Of a stretch of 64,000 nt of DNA, positions 9,616-18,286 are shown piece by piece. Source of the DNA: Halorubrum depositum. Lineage in GTDB: Archaea; Halobacteriota; Halobacteria; Halobacteriales; Haloferacaceae. The notes under the pieces were generated by a model, which did not search any database, was not told the DNA's origin, and saw nothing but the letters and a program-made list of their open reading frames with translations. Numbering within the stretch: position 1 is the stretch's first letter; each line of letters starts with the position of its first letter. A program made the translations under genes and the position numbers. The stretch lies in contig NZ_VCNM01000003.1 of assembly GCF_007671725.1 (NCBI RefSeq), forward strand, positions 62,001-126,000. The letters run 5' to 3'.

Positions 9616-10215
9616 TTATATCCCTTCCTCCAGCCGCTGGTATCGCTCCCGGAACCGCGACAGGCAGGACGGACAGCAGAAGTGGTAGACGTCGCCGTCG
9701 ATCCGCGCCGTCTCACCTTCGCTATCAACAGTATTCGAACACTCCGCGCAGGTCAGCGCGAACTCCACGCCCTCGATGGAGGGCGTCCACTCGAACTCGT
9801 CGACCAGCGTGACCGCGTACTCCTCGACGGCGACCCCCTCGAACAGCCCCTGCACCCACTCCCGAACGTTCCGCCCCTCGACCCGGCCGTACACGCGGAG
9901 GTCGCCCTCGGCCGTGACGAACACGTGCTCGACGGCGTCGGCGTCCCGCGTCCGGTCCCGCGCCGCGCCGAGCGCCTCCGGGCGGCTCGGCGGCAGTTCC
10001 ACGTCGACCAGCACGGGGACGCCCGCTCGGAGCTTGGTGCGGTCGACGTCGACCGTGAACCCCTCGATGACGCCGGTCTCCTCCAGTCGGGTGACGCGGT
10101 CGGAGACCGCCGGCCCCGACAGCTCCACGCGCTCGCCGATCTCGCTGAACGGGCGCCGGGCGTCTTCGGCCAGCAGCGACAGGATCTCCAGGTCCGTCTC
10201 GTCGAGGTCGCGCAT
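9616..10215 (-). CDS. Lrp/AsnC-type regulator with C-terminal TRASH metal-binding domain (copper-responsive)
   Basis: A 199 aa DNA-binding protein. Residues 1-60 are an AsnC-type helix-turn-helix (LDETDLEILSLLAEDARRPF, then SGPAVSDRVTRLEETGVIEGF). Residues about 65-140 form the RAM-like regulatory region. The C-terminus (about 155-199) is a TRASH-type metal site with CAEC and HFCCPSC cysteines. Archaeal regulators with this layout sense copper and control copper ATPase genes, which fits the flanking copA and copZ. The start at 10215 is the first residue of the conserved HTH; the longer open frame upstream overlaps the divergent copZ promoter. Whether it activates or represses is not visible. 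Confidence 0.9.
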   Translation of the reverse strand: MRDLDETDLEILSLLAEDARRPFSEIGERVELSGPAVSDRVTRLEETGVIEGFTVDVDRTKLRAGVPVLVDVELPPSRPEALGAARDRTRDADAVEHVFVTAEGDLRVYGRVEGRNVREWVQGLFEGVAVEEYAVTLVDEFEWTPSIEGVEFALTCAECSNTVDSEGETARIDGDVYHFCCPSCLSRFRERYQRLEEGI

Positions 10216-10347
10216 GCCCCACACGACGACCTCGCGACACAAGACCGTTGCCCCGTTCAGCTTCGGATTCCAAAGTCGAACGGTCGATTCAGCCCCAGTC
10301 GAGAAGCGACAAGCGAAAAACGTCCCCCACACGTACGATCGGGTGCC
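10216..10347. promoter_or_regulatory. Divergent regulator/copZ intergenic region
   Basis: 132 bp separate the regulator start (10215, minus) from the copZ start (10348, plus), so both promoters and probably a regulator-binding site lie here. An A/T-rich run GCGAAAAACG lies about 40 bp before copZ. I see no long perfect palindrome, only short dyads such as TTCGGATTCCAAAGTCGAA near 10262-10280, whose four-base outer arms TTCG/CGAA could be part of an operator. Confidence 0.4.
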
Positions 10348-10545
10348 ATGAGCCGAACGCTCACCGTCGAGGGGATGTCGTGTGACCACTGCGAGCAGAG
10401 CGTCGAGGAGGCATTAGAGGGCGTCGCGGGCGTCGAGCGCGCGACCGCCGACCGCGAGAGCGAGTCCGCGACCGTCGAGGGCGACGCCGACCCGGACGCG
10501 CTCGTGGCCGCGGTGGACGAAGCGGGCTACGACGCGTCCGCGTAG
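10348..10545 (+). CDS. copZ: Copper chaperone, heavy-metal-associated domain protein
   Basis: A single heavy-metal-associated domain of 65 aa that binds Cu(I) through the two cysteines of GMSCDHC (about residues 9-15) and presumably hands it to CopA. The fold order TLTVEGMSCDHCEQSVEEAL, GVAGVERATAD, ALVAAVDEAGYDA is typical for the family. It lies divergently from the TRASH-domain regulator, so it is probably controlled with it. The ATG at 10348 begins immediately before the first strand; upstream frame extension overlaps the regulator gene. Confidence 0.93.
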   Translation: MSRTLTVEGMSCDHCEQSVEEALEGVAGVERATADRESESATVEGDADPDALVAAVDEAGYDASA

Positions 10546-10575
10546 GGAAACCGAGCGAGCGCGAGCGACGAGCGG

Positions 10576-12003
10576 CTACCGGTTCAGCGTGTGGATCGCC
10601 TGCCCGCGGGCGTTCTCCGCGGCCTCCATCACCGCCTCCGCGAGCGTGGGGTGCGTGTGGACCGTCGCCGCCACGTCCTCCAGCGTCGCGCCCATCTCGA
10701 TCGCGAGCGCGATCTCGGCGACCAGCTCGGAGGCCTCCGGCCCGACGATCTGCCCGCCGAGCACGAAGCCGGTCTCCTCGTCGGCGACGAGCCGGACGAA
10801 CCCCTCGGTGTGGCCCGTCGTCATCGCGCGGCCGGAGGCGTTGAACGGCATCTCGCCGACGACCGGGTCGAACCCCTCCGCCTCGGCCTCCGCCTCGGTC
10901 AGCCCCACCGTCCCGATCTCGGGGTCGGTGAAGACGGCCGCGGGGATCGCCTGCTGGTCGAGCGCCGCGGGCTCGCCCGCGATCACCTCGGCGGCGACGA
11001 TCCCCTCGTTCGAGGCCGCGTGCGCGAGCATCGGCTCACCGGCGACGTCGCCGACGGCGTGAATGTGCTCGACCGCGGTGCGGGTTCGGTCGTCCGTCTC
11101 GATGAAGCCGCGGTCGTCCGTCTCGATCCCGGCGTTCTCCGGATCGAGCCCGTCCGTGACCGGCTGGCGGCCGACCGCGACGAGGATTTTATCGACGCCG
11201 TACGTCGACTCCTCGCCGTCCTCGGTCTCGGTGTGGAGGAGGTAGCCGCCGTCGGCGGCCTCGGACCACTCGCTCGCGCCCTCGCCGAAGTGGAACTCCA
11301 CGCCGAGCTCCTCGGCGCGCTTGCGGACGATCCGCTTCACGTCGTCCTCGTACGGCTGGAGGATGTCGTCGAGCATCTCGACGACGGTCACCTCGGCGCC
11401 GAGCTTGGCGTACGTCGTCGCCAGCTCCATCCCGATGTAGCCGCCGCCGACGATCCCGATCCGGTCCGGGACCGTGTCGGCGTCGAGCGCCTCGGCGGAG
11501 CTCCAGACGTGGTCCTCGGCGAAGTCGAAGCCGGGGATCTGGATCGGGCGGGAGCCCGTGGCGACGACCGCGTGTTCGAACTCGATCGACTCGGAGCCCT
11601 GCCCCTCGCCGCCGTGGGCGACGCGAGCGGTGTGCTCGTCGACGAAGGAGGCGGTCCCGGGGACGAGGTTGACGCCGTTCGCCTTACAGAGCTTCTCGAC
11701 GCCGCTGGTCAACTGGTCGACCACGCCGTCCTTCCACTCGACCATCTTCCCCATGTCGACGGCGGGGTCGGCGTGAACGCCCATGAACTCGGCGTTGCCC
11801 GCCTCGTGGGCGAGCCCGCTCCCCGTGATCAGCGCCTTCGAGGGGATGCAGCCGCGGTTCAGACAGGCGCCGCCGTAGGCGTCCCGCTCGACGAGGGTCG
11901 TGTCGAGCCCCTCCTGTGCGGCGCGGATGGCGGCGACGTAGCCGCCCGGTCCGCCGCCGATCACCAGTACCTCCGTTCCGGTTGCGATGTCTCCGACGAC
12001 CAT
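10576..12003 (-). CDS. lpdA: Dihydrolipoamide dehydrogenase (E3)
   Basis: FAD-dependent E3 subunit of 475 aa that reoxidises dihydrolipoyl groups of E2 with NAD+. The FAD-binding GGGPGGYVAAIRAA starts near residue 17. The redox-active disulfide motif is CLNRGCIPSK (about 47-52), the NAD-binding motif is GIVGGGYIGMELA, and the C-terminal active-site base lies in HTHPTLAEAVMEAA. Its start overlaps the stop of the E2 gene by one base, so the two are translationally linked. It is the last gene of a four-gene complex operon read from 15800 down to 10576. Confidence 0.96.
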   Translation of the reverse strand: MVVGDIATGTEVLVIGGGPGGYVAAIRAAQEGLDTTLVERDAYGGACLNRGCIPSKALITGSGLAHEAGNAEFMGVHADPAVDMGKMVEWKDGVVDQLTSGVEKLCKANGVNLVPGTASFVDEHTARVAHGGEGQGSESIEFEHAVVATGSRPIQIPGFDFAEDHVWSSAEALDADTVPDRIGIVGGGYIGMELATTYAKLGAEVTVVEMLDDILQPYEDDVKRIVRKRAEELGVEFHFGEGASEWSEAADGGYLLHTETEDGEESTYGVDKILVAVGRQPVTDGLDPENAGIETDDRGFIETDDRTRTAVEHIHAVGDVAGEPMLAHAASNEGIVAAEVIAGEPAALDQQAIPAAVFTDPEIGTVGLTEAEAEAEGFDPVVGEMPFNASGRAMTTGHTEGFVRLVADEETGFVLGGQIVGPEASELVAEIALAIEMGATLEDVAATVHTHPTLAEAVMEAAENARGQAIHTLNR

Positions 12004-13649
12004 TATCGAGTCAACAGTAGCAGCGGGTGTTCAAGGTGTTCCATTACGGTGTTCGCGAATCGGGCGGCGACCGCGCCGTCGACGACGCGGTGGTCGATCG
12101 ACAGCGACAGCGGGAGGGTCGGCGCCGGGACGACCTCGCCGTCTCGGACGACGGGGCGCTCCTCGATGGCGCCGAGGCCCATGATGGCCGTCTCGGGGTA
12201 GTTGATGATCGGCGTGGCGAACTCCCCGCCGATGGCGCCGAAGTTGGTGACGGTGAACGTGCTCCCCTTCATCTCGGCCGGCTTGAGCGACCGGTCCCGG
12301 GCGCGCGTCGCGAGGTCGCGCACCTCCGCGGCCAGCTCGAAGAGCCCCTTCTCGTCGACGTCGTCGACGACGGGCACCATCAGCCCGGCGTCGGTCGCGA
12401 CCGCGATCCCGAGGTTGTACTCCTTCCTCAGCACGATCTCCTCGTCGTCCTCGCGCAGCTCGCTGTTGAGGTACGGGTGCTCTTTCAGCCCCGCGACGAT
12501 CGCCTTCATCACGAACGGCATGTAGGTGAGGTTCACCCCCCGCTCCTCGGCCCTCGGCTTCAGCTCCTCGCGCGCCTCGACGAGGGCGTCGACCTCGGCG
12601 GTGTCGTGGTGGGTGACGTGCGGAGCGGTGAACTTCGACCGCTCCATCTGCTTCCCGATGGTGCGGCGCACCCCGCGGTAGGGGACGGTCTCGTCGCCGG
12701 CGGTCGTCTCCCCGCCGGCGGCAGACGCGCTCGCCGTCGACGTGTCACCAGCGGTCGCGTCGGCGGTCGCGGCCGCCGTCTCGTCCACGTCGACCGGCTC
12801 CGGTTCGGGCGCCGACTCGGCCGTCGCCGACTCCAGCGCGTCCGCGTACGCCCGCACGTCCTCGTCCGTGACGAACGCCTCGCCGTCGCGGGTCTCGTCG
12901 GTCGGCACGTCGTCGATGTCGACGCCGAGGTCGCGGGCGAGCTTCCGCGTCGCCGGCGTCGCGAGCGTCGTGTCGCGGCCGGCCGGTTCGGGCGACGACC
13001 CCGAATCGATGGTCGGCGAGGGCTCTGCGGCACCGTCGTCGCCGCGCGCGTCCACGACCGACTGCCGGTCGTCGAAGTCGACGTCGGCCGGGGTCGGCGC
13101 GGGCGACTCGTCGGATTCGGCGTCGCCCGCGTCGGCGGCTCCGGCGTCTCCGTTCGCGTGCGCCCGCACGTCGGCCTCGGTGACGCGACCGCCGGGACCG
13201 CTCCCGTCGACGGCCGCGACGTCGACGCCGAGCTCGCGAGCGAGCCGCCGGGCCGACGGCGGTGCGAAGGTTCGGCCGGACGAGGTCGCCGGCTCCGACT
13301 CGGCGGCGTCGTCCGACTCGGCCGATTCCGGTTCGCCCGCGTCGGGACTCGTCTCGTCGACGTCCCCTTCGTCGGCGGAGCCGGAGTCGTCCGCCTCCGC
13401 CCCGTCCTCGTCGACGCGGAACGAGATGATCACGTCGCCGACCGGGACCATCTCCCCCTCCTCGACGAACAGCTCTTCGACGGTCCCGTCGTAGCTCGAC
13501 GGGACCTCGACGAGCGCCTTGTCGGTCTCGACCTCCGCGACCGGCTGGTCCTCCTCGACGCGGTCGCCGGGCGCAACGAGCCACGAGACCAGCTCGCCCT
13601 CCGCGACGCCCTCGCCGACGTCCGGCAGCCTGAACTCCTCGACGGTCAT
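12003..13649 (-). CDS. pdhC: 2-oxoacid dehydrogenase E2, dihydrolipoyl acyltransferase, with two subunit-binding domains
   Basis: Core acyltransferase of 548 aa. The lipoyl domain is residues 1-80, with the lipoylated lysine in ETDKALVEVPS (K44). Acidic Ala/Ser/Asp linkers separate it from a peripheral subunit-binding domain at about 128-165 (PPSARRLARELGVD then GRVTEADVRAHA) and a second one at about 232-270 (TPATRKLARDLGVD then FVTDEDVRAYA). The catalytic domain is about 320-548, with active-site DHRVVDG near residue 519. Most E2 chains carry one subunit-binding domain, so two are noteworthy. The E1 beta gene lies 49 bp upstream and E3 follows with a one-base overlap. The acyl substrate (pyruvate or branched chain) is not certain from sequence. 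Confidence 0.94.
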   Translation of the reverse strand: MTVEEFRLPDVGEGVAEGELVSWLVAPGDRVEEDQPVAEVETDKALVEVPSSYDGTVEELFVEEGEMVPVGDVIISFRVDEDGAEADDSGSADEGDVDETSPDAGEPESAESDDAAESEPATSSGRTFAPPSARRLARELGVDVAAVDGSGPGGRVTEADVRAHANGDAGAADAGDAESDESPAPTPADVDFDDRQSVVDARGDDGAAEPSPTIDSGSSPEPAGRDTTLATPATRKLARDLGVDIDDVPTDETRDGEAFVTDEDVRAYADALESATAESAPEPEPVDVDETAAATADATAGDTSTASASAAGGETTAGDETVPYRGVRRTIGKQMERSKFTAPHVTHHDTAEVDALVEAREELKPRAEERGVNLTYMPFVMKAIVAGLKEHPYLNSELREDDEEIVLRKEYNLGIAVATDAGLMVPVVDDVDEKGLFELAAEVRDLATRARDRSLKPAEMKGSTFTVTNFGAIGGEFATPIINYPETAIMGLGAIEERPVVRDGEVVPAPTLPLSLSIDHRVVDGAVAARFANTVMEHLEHPLLLLTR

Positions 13650-13697
13650 GCCTCGACCTCCGCGACTGTCATGGGGTGGATCTCCGCGGGAGCCATC

Positions 13698-14684
13698 TTA
13701 AAACTCGACCGCCTCCAGGATTCCATCTTCGATGCGCGCCGCGGTCGGGAGGTAGTAGTCCTCCAGCGCGTACAGCGGGTACGGCACGTCGAAGCCGGTG
13801 ACGCGCTTCACGGGCGCCTCCTGGTACAGCAGCGCCTCCTCCTGGATGATCGCCGTGATCTCCCCGGCGAGCCCGCCCGTCTTCGGCGCCTCGTGGACGA
13901 CGACCGCGCGACCGGTGCGCTCGAAGGCGTCGACGATCGCCTCGCGGTCGAGCGGGGAGACGGTGCGGAGGTCGACGACCTCGCACTCGATCCCCTCCTC
14001 GGCGAGGTTCTCCGCGGCCTCCAGCGTCGGGCGCGTCATGGCGCCGTAGGTGAACACGGCCACGTCGTCGCCCTCGCGGCGGGTCGCGGCCTCGCCGATC
14101 GGGACCGTATACGGCTCCTCGGGGACCTCCTCGCGGAAGGCTCGGTAGATGAGCTTCGGTTCGAGGAAGATCACCGGGTCGGGGTCGCGGATCGACGCCG
14201 CGAGGAGGCCCTTCGCGTCGTACGGCGTCGAGGGGATGACGACCTTGAGGCCGGCCTCGTGCGCGTAGAACGCCTCCTTCGACTCGGAGTGGTGCTCGGG
14301 CGCGCGGATCCCCCCGCCGTAGGGGGCGCGCAGCGTCATGGGGAGCGAAAAGCGGCTCCGGCTCCGGGCGCGGAACCGGGCCATGTGGGAGACGATCTGG
14401 TCGAAGCCGGGGTACATGAACCCGGAGAACTGGATCTCGGGAACGGGGCGGAGCCCCATCGCGGCCATGCCGACCGCGGCGCCGACGATGCCGGACTCCG
14501 CCAGCGGGGTGTCGACGACGCGGTCGCCGCCGAACTCGTCGTAGAGCCCCTCTGTCGCCCGGAAGACGCCGCCGTTCTTCCCGACGTCCTGGCCGAGCAC
14601 GAGGACGTCGTCGTCCTCGCGCATCTCGCTGTACAACCCGTCACGTACCGCCTGTACGACGGTGAGGTTCTGTGTATCGCTCAT
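13698..14684 (-). CDS. pdhB: 2-oxoacid dehydrogenase E1 component, beta subunit
   Basis: Transketolase-type beta subunit of 328 aa that forms the E1 heterotetramer with the alpha subunit and decarboxylates the 2-oxoacid. It begins LTVVQAVRDGLYSEMREDDDVLVLGQDVG and contains GGVFRATEGL, the potassium-site/pyrimidine-domain motif TPLAESGIVGAAVGMA and the C-terminal VVDLRTVSPLD. It directly abuts pdhA (TAA of alpha followed at once by ATG of beta), showing tight coupling. The length and lack of insertions match archaeal and Gram-positive complexes. Confidence 0.95.
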   Translation of the reverse strand: MSDTQNLTVVQAVRDGLYSEMREDDDVLVLGQDVGKNGGVFRATEGLYDEFGGDRVVDTPLAESGIVGAAVGMAAMGLRPVPEIQFSGFMYPGFDQIVSHMARFRARSRSRFSLPMTLRAPYGGGIRAPEHHSESKEAFYAHEAGLKVVIPSTPYDAKGLLAASIRDPDPVIFLEPKLIYRAFREEVPEEPYTVPIGEAATRREGDDVAVFTYGAMTRPTLEAAENLAEEGIECEVVDLRTVSPLDREAIVDAFERTGRAVVVHEAPKTGGLAGEITAIIQEEALLYQEAPVKRVTGFDVPYPLYALEDYYLPTAARIEDGILEAVEF

Positions 14685-15800
14685 TTACTCCTCCAGGAAC
14701 GCCTCGTCGCCGCGCGTCTCGCGGAGCGCGGCGAACTCCTCGCGCTGCCGCCGTAGCTCGGGCGGGATCTCCGCGTACGCGTGTTCGAACAGCTCGCTCG
14801 GCTCCGGCCGCGCGACCGCCTCCGCCGCGTCGATCGCGTCGGCGACCCGCTCCTCGACCGCGGTCTCGATCTCCGCGACCCGCTCGTCGTCGAGGACCCC
14901 CTCCGAGCGGAGGTAGGTCTCCAGCCGCGGGATCGGGTCCTTCGCCTTCCAGCGCTCGACCTCGTCGTCGTCGCGGTAGACGGTGGGGTCGTCGGCGGTC
15001 GTGTGCGCGCCGAACCGGTACTGTATCGCCTCGATCAGCGTCGGGCGCGGCCGGTCGGGCTCCGGGTCGCGCGCCTTCTCAAGGGCGGCCGCCGTGACGG
15101 CGTACACCGCGAGCGGGTCCATCCCGTCGACCTGCACCCCGTCGATCCCGTACGCCTCGGCCTTCTGGGCCAGCGTCGCGCTCCGGGTTTGCCGCTCGCG
15201 GGGCACGGAGATCGCCCACTGGTTGTTGTTACAGAAGAAGACGGTCGGCGTGTCGAAGACGCCGGCGAAGTTGACCCCCTCGTGGAAGTCGCCCTCGCTC
15301 GTCGCGCCGTCGCCGAAGTAACAGAGGAACGCCTCGTCGGTGCCGCGGAGCTTCGCGGCCCACGACGCCCCCGTGGCGTGCGGCACCTGCGAGGCGATGG
15401 GGACGGCGACCGGGAAGACGTTGACGTCCTCGGGCGCCTTGTTGCCGGCCTCGTGACCCATCCAGTAGAGGAGCGTCTGTTTCAGCGGGAGCCCGTGGAC
15501 CAGCGCCGCGCCGTGCTCGCGGTACGAGGGGACCATCCAGTCGCCCTCGGCGAGCGCCGTCGCGGAGCCGATCTGCGCGCCTTCCTGTCCCGACAGCGGC
15601 GGGTACGTCCCCATCCGCCCCTGCCGCTGGAGGCTCACCGCGCGGCCGTCGAAGTGTCGGACGAGCCGCATGTGCCGGTACATGTCGACGAGCTCCTCGT
15701 CACCGAGGTCGGGGACGTCGCCGACGACCTCGCCGTCCTCGTCGAGCACGCGGACCGGATCGTCGTACGCCCTGTCGAATACGCTCACGGTCGGACCCAC
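14685..15800 (-). CDS. pdhA: 2-oxoacid (pyruvate-type) dehydrogenase E1 component, alpha subunit
   Basis: Thiamine-diphosphate-dependent alpha subunit of 371 aa, and first gene of the complex operon. The ThDP-binding stretch GDGATSEGDFHEGVNFAG followed by FFCNNNQWAISVP lies around residues 160-190. RQGRMGTYPPLSGQEGAQIG and SYREHGAALVHG are typical of this family. No in-frame ATG precedes the conserved region, so translation probably begins with GTG at 15800 (or GTG at 15788). An A/T-rich element GATATTAC about 30 bp upstream of 15800 favours a leaderless GTG start. Haloarchaeal complexes of this type are genetically well known, yet pyruvate oxidation also uses ferredoxin oxidoreductase, so physiological substrate is open. 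Confidence 0.93.
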   Translation of the reverse strand: MGPTVSVFDRAYDDPVRVLDEDGEVVGDVPDLGDEELVDMYRHMRLVRHFDGRAVSLQRQGRMGTYPPLSGQEGAQIGSATALAEGDWMVPSYREHGAALVHGLPLKQTLLYWMGHEAGNKAPEDVNVFPVAVPIASQVPHATGASWAAKLRGTDEAFLCYFGDGATSEGDFHEGVNFAGVFDTPTVFFCNNNQWAISVPRERQTRSATLAQKAEAYGIDGVQVDGMDPLAVYAVTAAALEKARDPEPDRPRPTLIEAIQYRFGAHTTADDPTVYRDDDEVERWKAKDPIPRLETYLRSEGVLDDERVAEIETAVEERVADAIDAAEAVARPEPSELFEHAYAEIPPELRRQREEFAALRETRGDEAFLEE

Positions 15801-16141
15801 CTGTTCATGCCCGAACGGTTCGGCGCCCGGGTAATATCGTTTTCGTAAATAGTTTATTATAATCAGAAATCAGTGGGGACGCTGAGAAACTGTCCATCAG
15901 ATTCGGGGAGAACCGGACGTTTTCGAACAACTCGCGCCGAGTCCGGCAATATTTTCGCCAACTCGGCGGTTTCCGCGAACAGTAACGGACAAACGGGAAG
16001 GTTTCCCGAGCATCGAATCCGCGGCGGAGGCGGAGTCGCGGCTCGACGGGAGGTGGAGTCGCGGCTCGGCGGAACAGATCGGGGAGAGTCGCGGCTCGGC
16101 GGAACAGATCGGGACGGAACCGCGGCCGTCGAGGCGTGCGA
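15801..16141. repeat. Intergenic region with approximately 30-bp tandem repeat
   Basis: No gene is evident here. A/T-rich promoter material for the dehydrogenase operon occupies about 15830-15865. At 16056-16083 and 16086-16113 the same 28-nt unit (beginning GAGTCGCGGCTCGGCGGAAC) occurs twice with a 30-bp period. A shorter relative lies at 16033-16050 with GAGTCGCGGCTCGACGGG. The repeat lies between the stop of the ribbon-helix-helix gene and the dehydrogenase promoter, where it could be a protein-binding array or a transcription-stop region. Confidence 0.6.
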
Positions 16142-16564
16142 TTACCCAAGCCGGAAGGAGGGCTCGTCGCGCTCGCCGCGGTCGTCGCGCTCGTCGTCGA
16201 GGTCCTCTAACTGGATCACGTCCTCCTCGTCGTCGTCGAGCTGCTCGCGGAGGTGATTGACGTACCGCTTGTACTCGTCCAGCTGCTCGCGGAGGTGGTC
16301 GGCCTCCAGCTCCAGCCGCTCGTGCTCGCGGATGAAGCTCTTCGGGACCTCGACGCGCGGGGGGAACGACTCGCCCGGCTCGCCCATGCTCTCGAGCTCC
16401 GCCTCCGGGACGGCGCGGACCTGTCCGTCGTGGGCAACGAGCGTGTCCACGTAGTCCCGGAACACCGCCGACAGCGAGATGTCCCGCTCCTCGGCGATGT
16501 CGCGGAGCGCCTCGAACGCGTCCTCGTTGACGCGGAACGAGATCGTCTTGTTCTTGTTGCCCAT
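16142..16564 (-). CDS. Ribbon-helix-helix DNA-binding protein with C-terminal coiled coil
   Basis: A 140 aa protein. Residues about 5-50 (NKTISFRVNEDAFEALRDIAEERDISLSAVFRDYVDTLV in pieces: strand KTISFRV, two helices) form a ribbon-helix-helix fold of the CopG/MetJ type, which binds DNA as a dimer. Residues about 80-125 are heptad-like (FIREHERLELEADHLREQLD, then YVNHLREQLDDDEEDV) and should make a coiled coil. The tail is very acidic. The start at 16564 directly precedes the beta strand; the longer frame adds nothing recognisable. It is a single gene between the Rpa3 operon and the dehydrogenase operon. Its targets are unknown. Confidence 0.85.
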   Translation of the reverse strand: MGNKNKTISFRVNEDAFEALRDIAEERDISLSAVFRDYVDTLVAHDGQVRAVPEAELESMGEPGESFPPRVEVPKSFIREHERLELEADHLREQLDEYKRYVNHLREQLDDDEEDVIQLEDLDDERDDRGERDEPSFRLG

Positions 16565-16690
16565 TACCGGAACGGTGGTCGGGCTATCCACTTAAGCGTT
16601 TGTCAGACGGTGGCAGACGAAGGGGGAATACCGAGTGTTTCGGGCGTGAGACGCCCGATCTAGACGAGGGTCGGTCGCCGTCGCCGCCGC

Positions 16691-17359
16691 TCAGGGCTCC
16701 GGCGTCCCGGCCGGATCCGTCGCGTCACCGGCGGCGTCGCCGTCGGCAAGGTCCTCGTCCGCGGCGTCGCCGGCGAGCTCGTCGCCGTCGCCCTCGTCGA
16801 GGTCCTCCAGCGCCGACAGCGCGGCGGCCTTGTACGTCTCGGGGTCGAGGTCGTACTCCTCACGGGCCATCCGCGCGTACTCGTTCCCGTCGTCGTCGAA
16901 CGCGGCGACGCGCTCGATCGTCCGAGTGGCCGTCTCGGCGACCCAGCGGTCGCGGGTGGCGGCGTCGACCTCGGTGATCGACTCGGGGCGGACGGAGACC
17001 CGGACGGTGCCGTCGTCGGTCTCGTACGTCCGGGGCTTCCCCACGACTGCGACGTAGGCGGGCGGCTCCAGGTCGCGGAGCTTGGAGGCGGCCTCGGGCT
17101 GGTACTGGCCGGCGTACACGAAGAACGTGCCCGTCGGGTCGACGATGCGGCCGCGCCAGTACTCGCTGTCCTCGCCGACGTCCTCCTTCTCCGTGAGGGT
17201 GCCGACGAAGAACACGCGGTTCGAGGACTCGCCCGTCGGTAACAGCGCGTAGACGGGGGCGCGCTCGTCGTCGGACTCGGTGAACGTGTAGCCGGCGTCG
17301 TTGAACTCGCTCGCGAACACGCGCCGGGCGACCTCTCGGGTGGGTGCGGATTGACTCAT
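16691..17359 (-). CDS. rpap3: Rpa-associated protein (RPAP3-like, COG3390 type)
   Basis: A 222 aa OB-fold protein that partners the single-strand DNA-binding protein encoded just upstream. The N-terminus reads TREVARRVFASEFNDAGYTF and the OB region includes NRVFFVGTLTEKEDVG, WRGRIVDPTGTFFVYAGQYQPEA and PAYVAVVGKPRTYE, followed by an acidic Asp/Glu/Ala tail. The gene starts immediately after the rpa3 TAA stop, so the two are co-translated. In Haloferax such rpa-rpap pairs are operonic and the products interact. I chose the Rpa3 set over Rpa1 because the partner has a single OB fold and no phosphoesterase gene follows. Confidence 0.87.
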   Translation of the reverse strand: MSQSAPTREVARRVFASEFNDAGYTFTESDDERAPVYALLPTGESSNRVFFVGTLTEKEDVGEDSEYWRGRIVDPTGTFFVYAGQYQPEAASKLRDLEPPAYVAVVGKPRTYETDDGTVRVSVRPESITEVDAATRDRWVAETATRTIERVAAFDDDGNEYARMAREEYDLDPETYKAAALSALEDLDEGDGDELAGDAADEDLADGDAAGDATDPAGTPEP

Positions 17360-18286
17360 TTAAATCGACCTCGCTTCGATCAGCGCGCTTTCAACGTCGA
17401 CGGCGCCGGGGTCTTCCATCTCGTCGACCAGGACGTACCGGCCGAAGGTGGGCCCGGTGACGCGGTAGTAGCGCCCGAGCACGTCGTCGGCCATCTCCTC
17501 GGCGACGACGGTGGTGTCGAGCGCGTCCATCGCCATGTCCTTGGCCTCTTCGAGGCCCATCCCGGTGAGCTCCTCGGTGGCCTCGCGGTCGAAGATGACC
17601 TCGGTGACGGTCTCGCCGTCGTCGAGGACGCCCTTGATCCGGAGGTCGAACTCGCCCTCGACCTGACCGTGCTCGGAGCAGCGCCCGTTCTGGAGGACGC
17701 GCGTGCAGTCGTCCTCGGGGCAGCGCTTGATCAGCCCGGAGCCGGACTGGATGTCCACGAGGGCGCCCTCGACGGTGTCGGCGTTGTCGCCGACCTCGAT
17801 CTCCTCGTCGATCTCGGTGATGCCGGTGGTCCGGTTGAGCTTCACCGAGTAGCTGCCCTCGTACTCGTCGGTGACGACGTTCGAGAGCTCGTACGCCTGC
17901 CCCTCCGTCAGCTCGGGGAGATCGGAGGTCTCGAAGGCGACGAACTTGATCGTGCCCGACTCGTCGCCGAGGAGGCCCACCTGCGAGATCGAGTCGCTGC
18001 GGGGCTCCCAGAGGTCGACGAGCTTCACGCGTAAGTCGACCCACTGCTCGTCCTCGTCGATCTCGTCGACCAAGACGGACTCGCTGCCGCCGCGGCCGAG
18101 CTCGTCGCGCTCCATCCCGGCGTCTTCGAGGTAGCTGTTGGTGACGCTCCGGCGCGCCTCCTCAAGGGGGACGCGGTACTCGTTGACGAGGTTCTCCAGC
18201 CGCTCCTCGACCTCGTCGGCGTCCACGTCTAGGTGGTCCGAGAACTGTTCCGCTATCGCTTCCGCTTCCTGTCGCAGTTCGCTCAT
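17360..18286 (-). CDS. rpa3: Single-strand DNA-binding protein, replication factor A (Rpa3-like)
   Basis: Replication protein A homologue of 308 aa. An N-terminal helical segment (MSELRQEAEAIAEQFSDHLD) precedes a zinc finger-containing OB-fold region. The visible parts are VDLRVKLVDLWEPRSDSISQVGLLGDESG, IKFVAFETSDLPEL and a cysteine/histidine cluster CPEDDCTRVLQNGRCSEHG (about residues 207-225) that looks like the Rpa zinc site. It should coat single-stranded DNA in replication, repair and recombination. The ATG at 18286 is preferred over one ten codons upstream because the family starts MSELR. An A/T-rich TTTTTAATACC lies about 60 bp upstream. The rpap3 gene is coupled downstream. Confidence 0.9.
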   Translation of the reverse strand: MSELRQEAEAIAEQFSDHLDVDADEVEERLENLVNEYRVPLEEARRSVTNSYLEDAGMERDELGRGGSESVLVDEIDEDEQWVDLRVKLVDLWEPRSDSISQVGLLGDESGTIKFVAFETSDLPELTEGQAYELSNVVTDEYEGSYSVKLNRTTGITEIDEEIEVGDNADTVEGALVDIQSGSGLIKRCPEDDCTRVLQNGRCSEHGQVEGEFDLRIKGVLDDGETVTEVIFDREATEELTGMGLEEAKDMAMDALDTTVVAEEMADDVLGRYYRVTGPTFGRYVLVDEMEDPGAVDVESALIEARSI

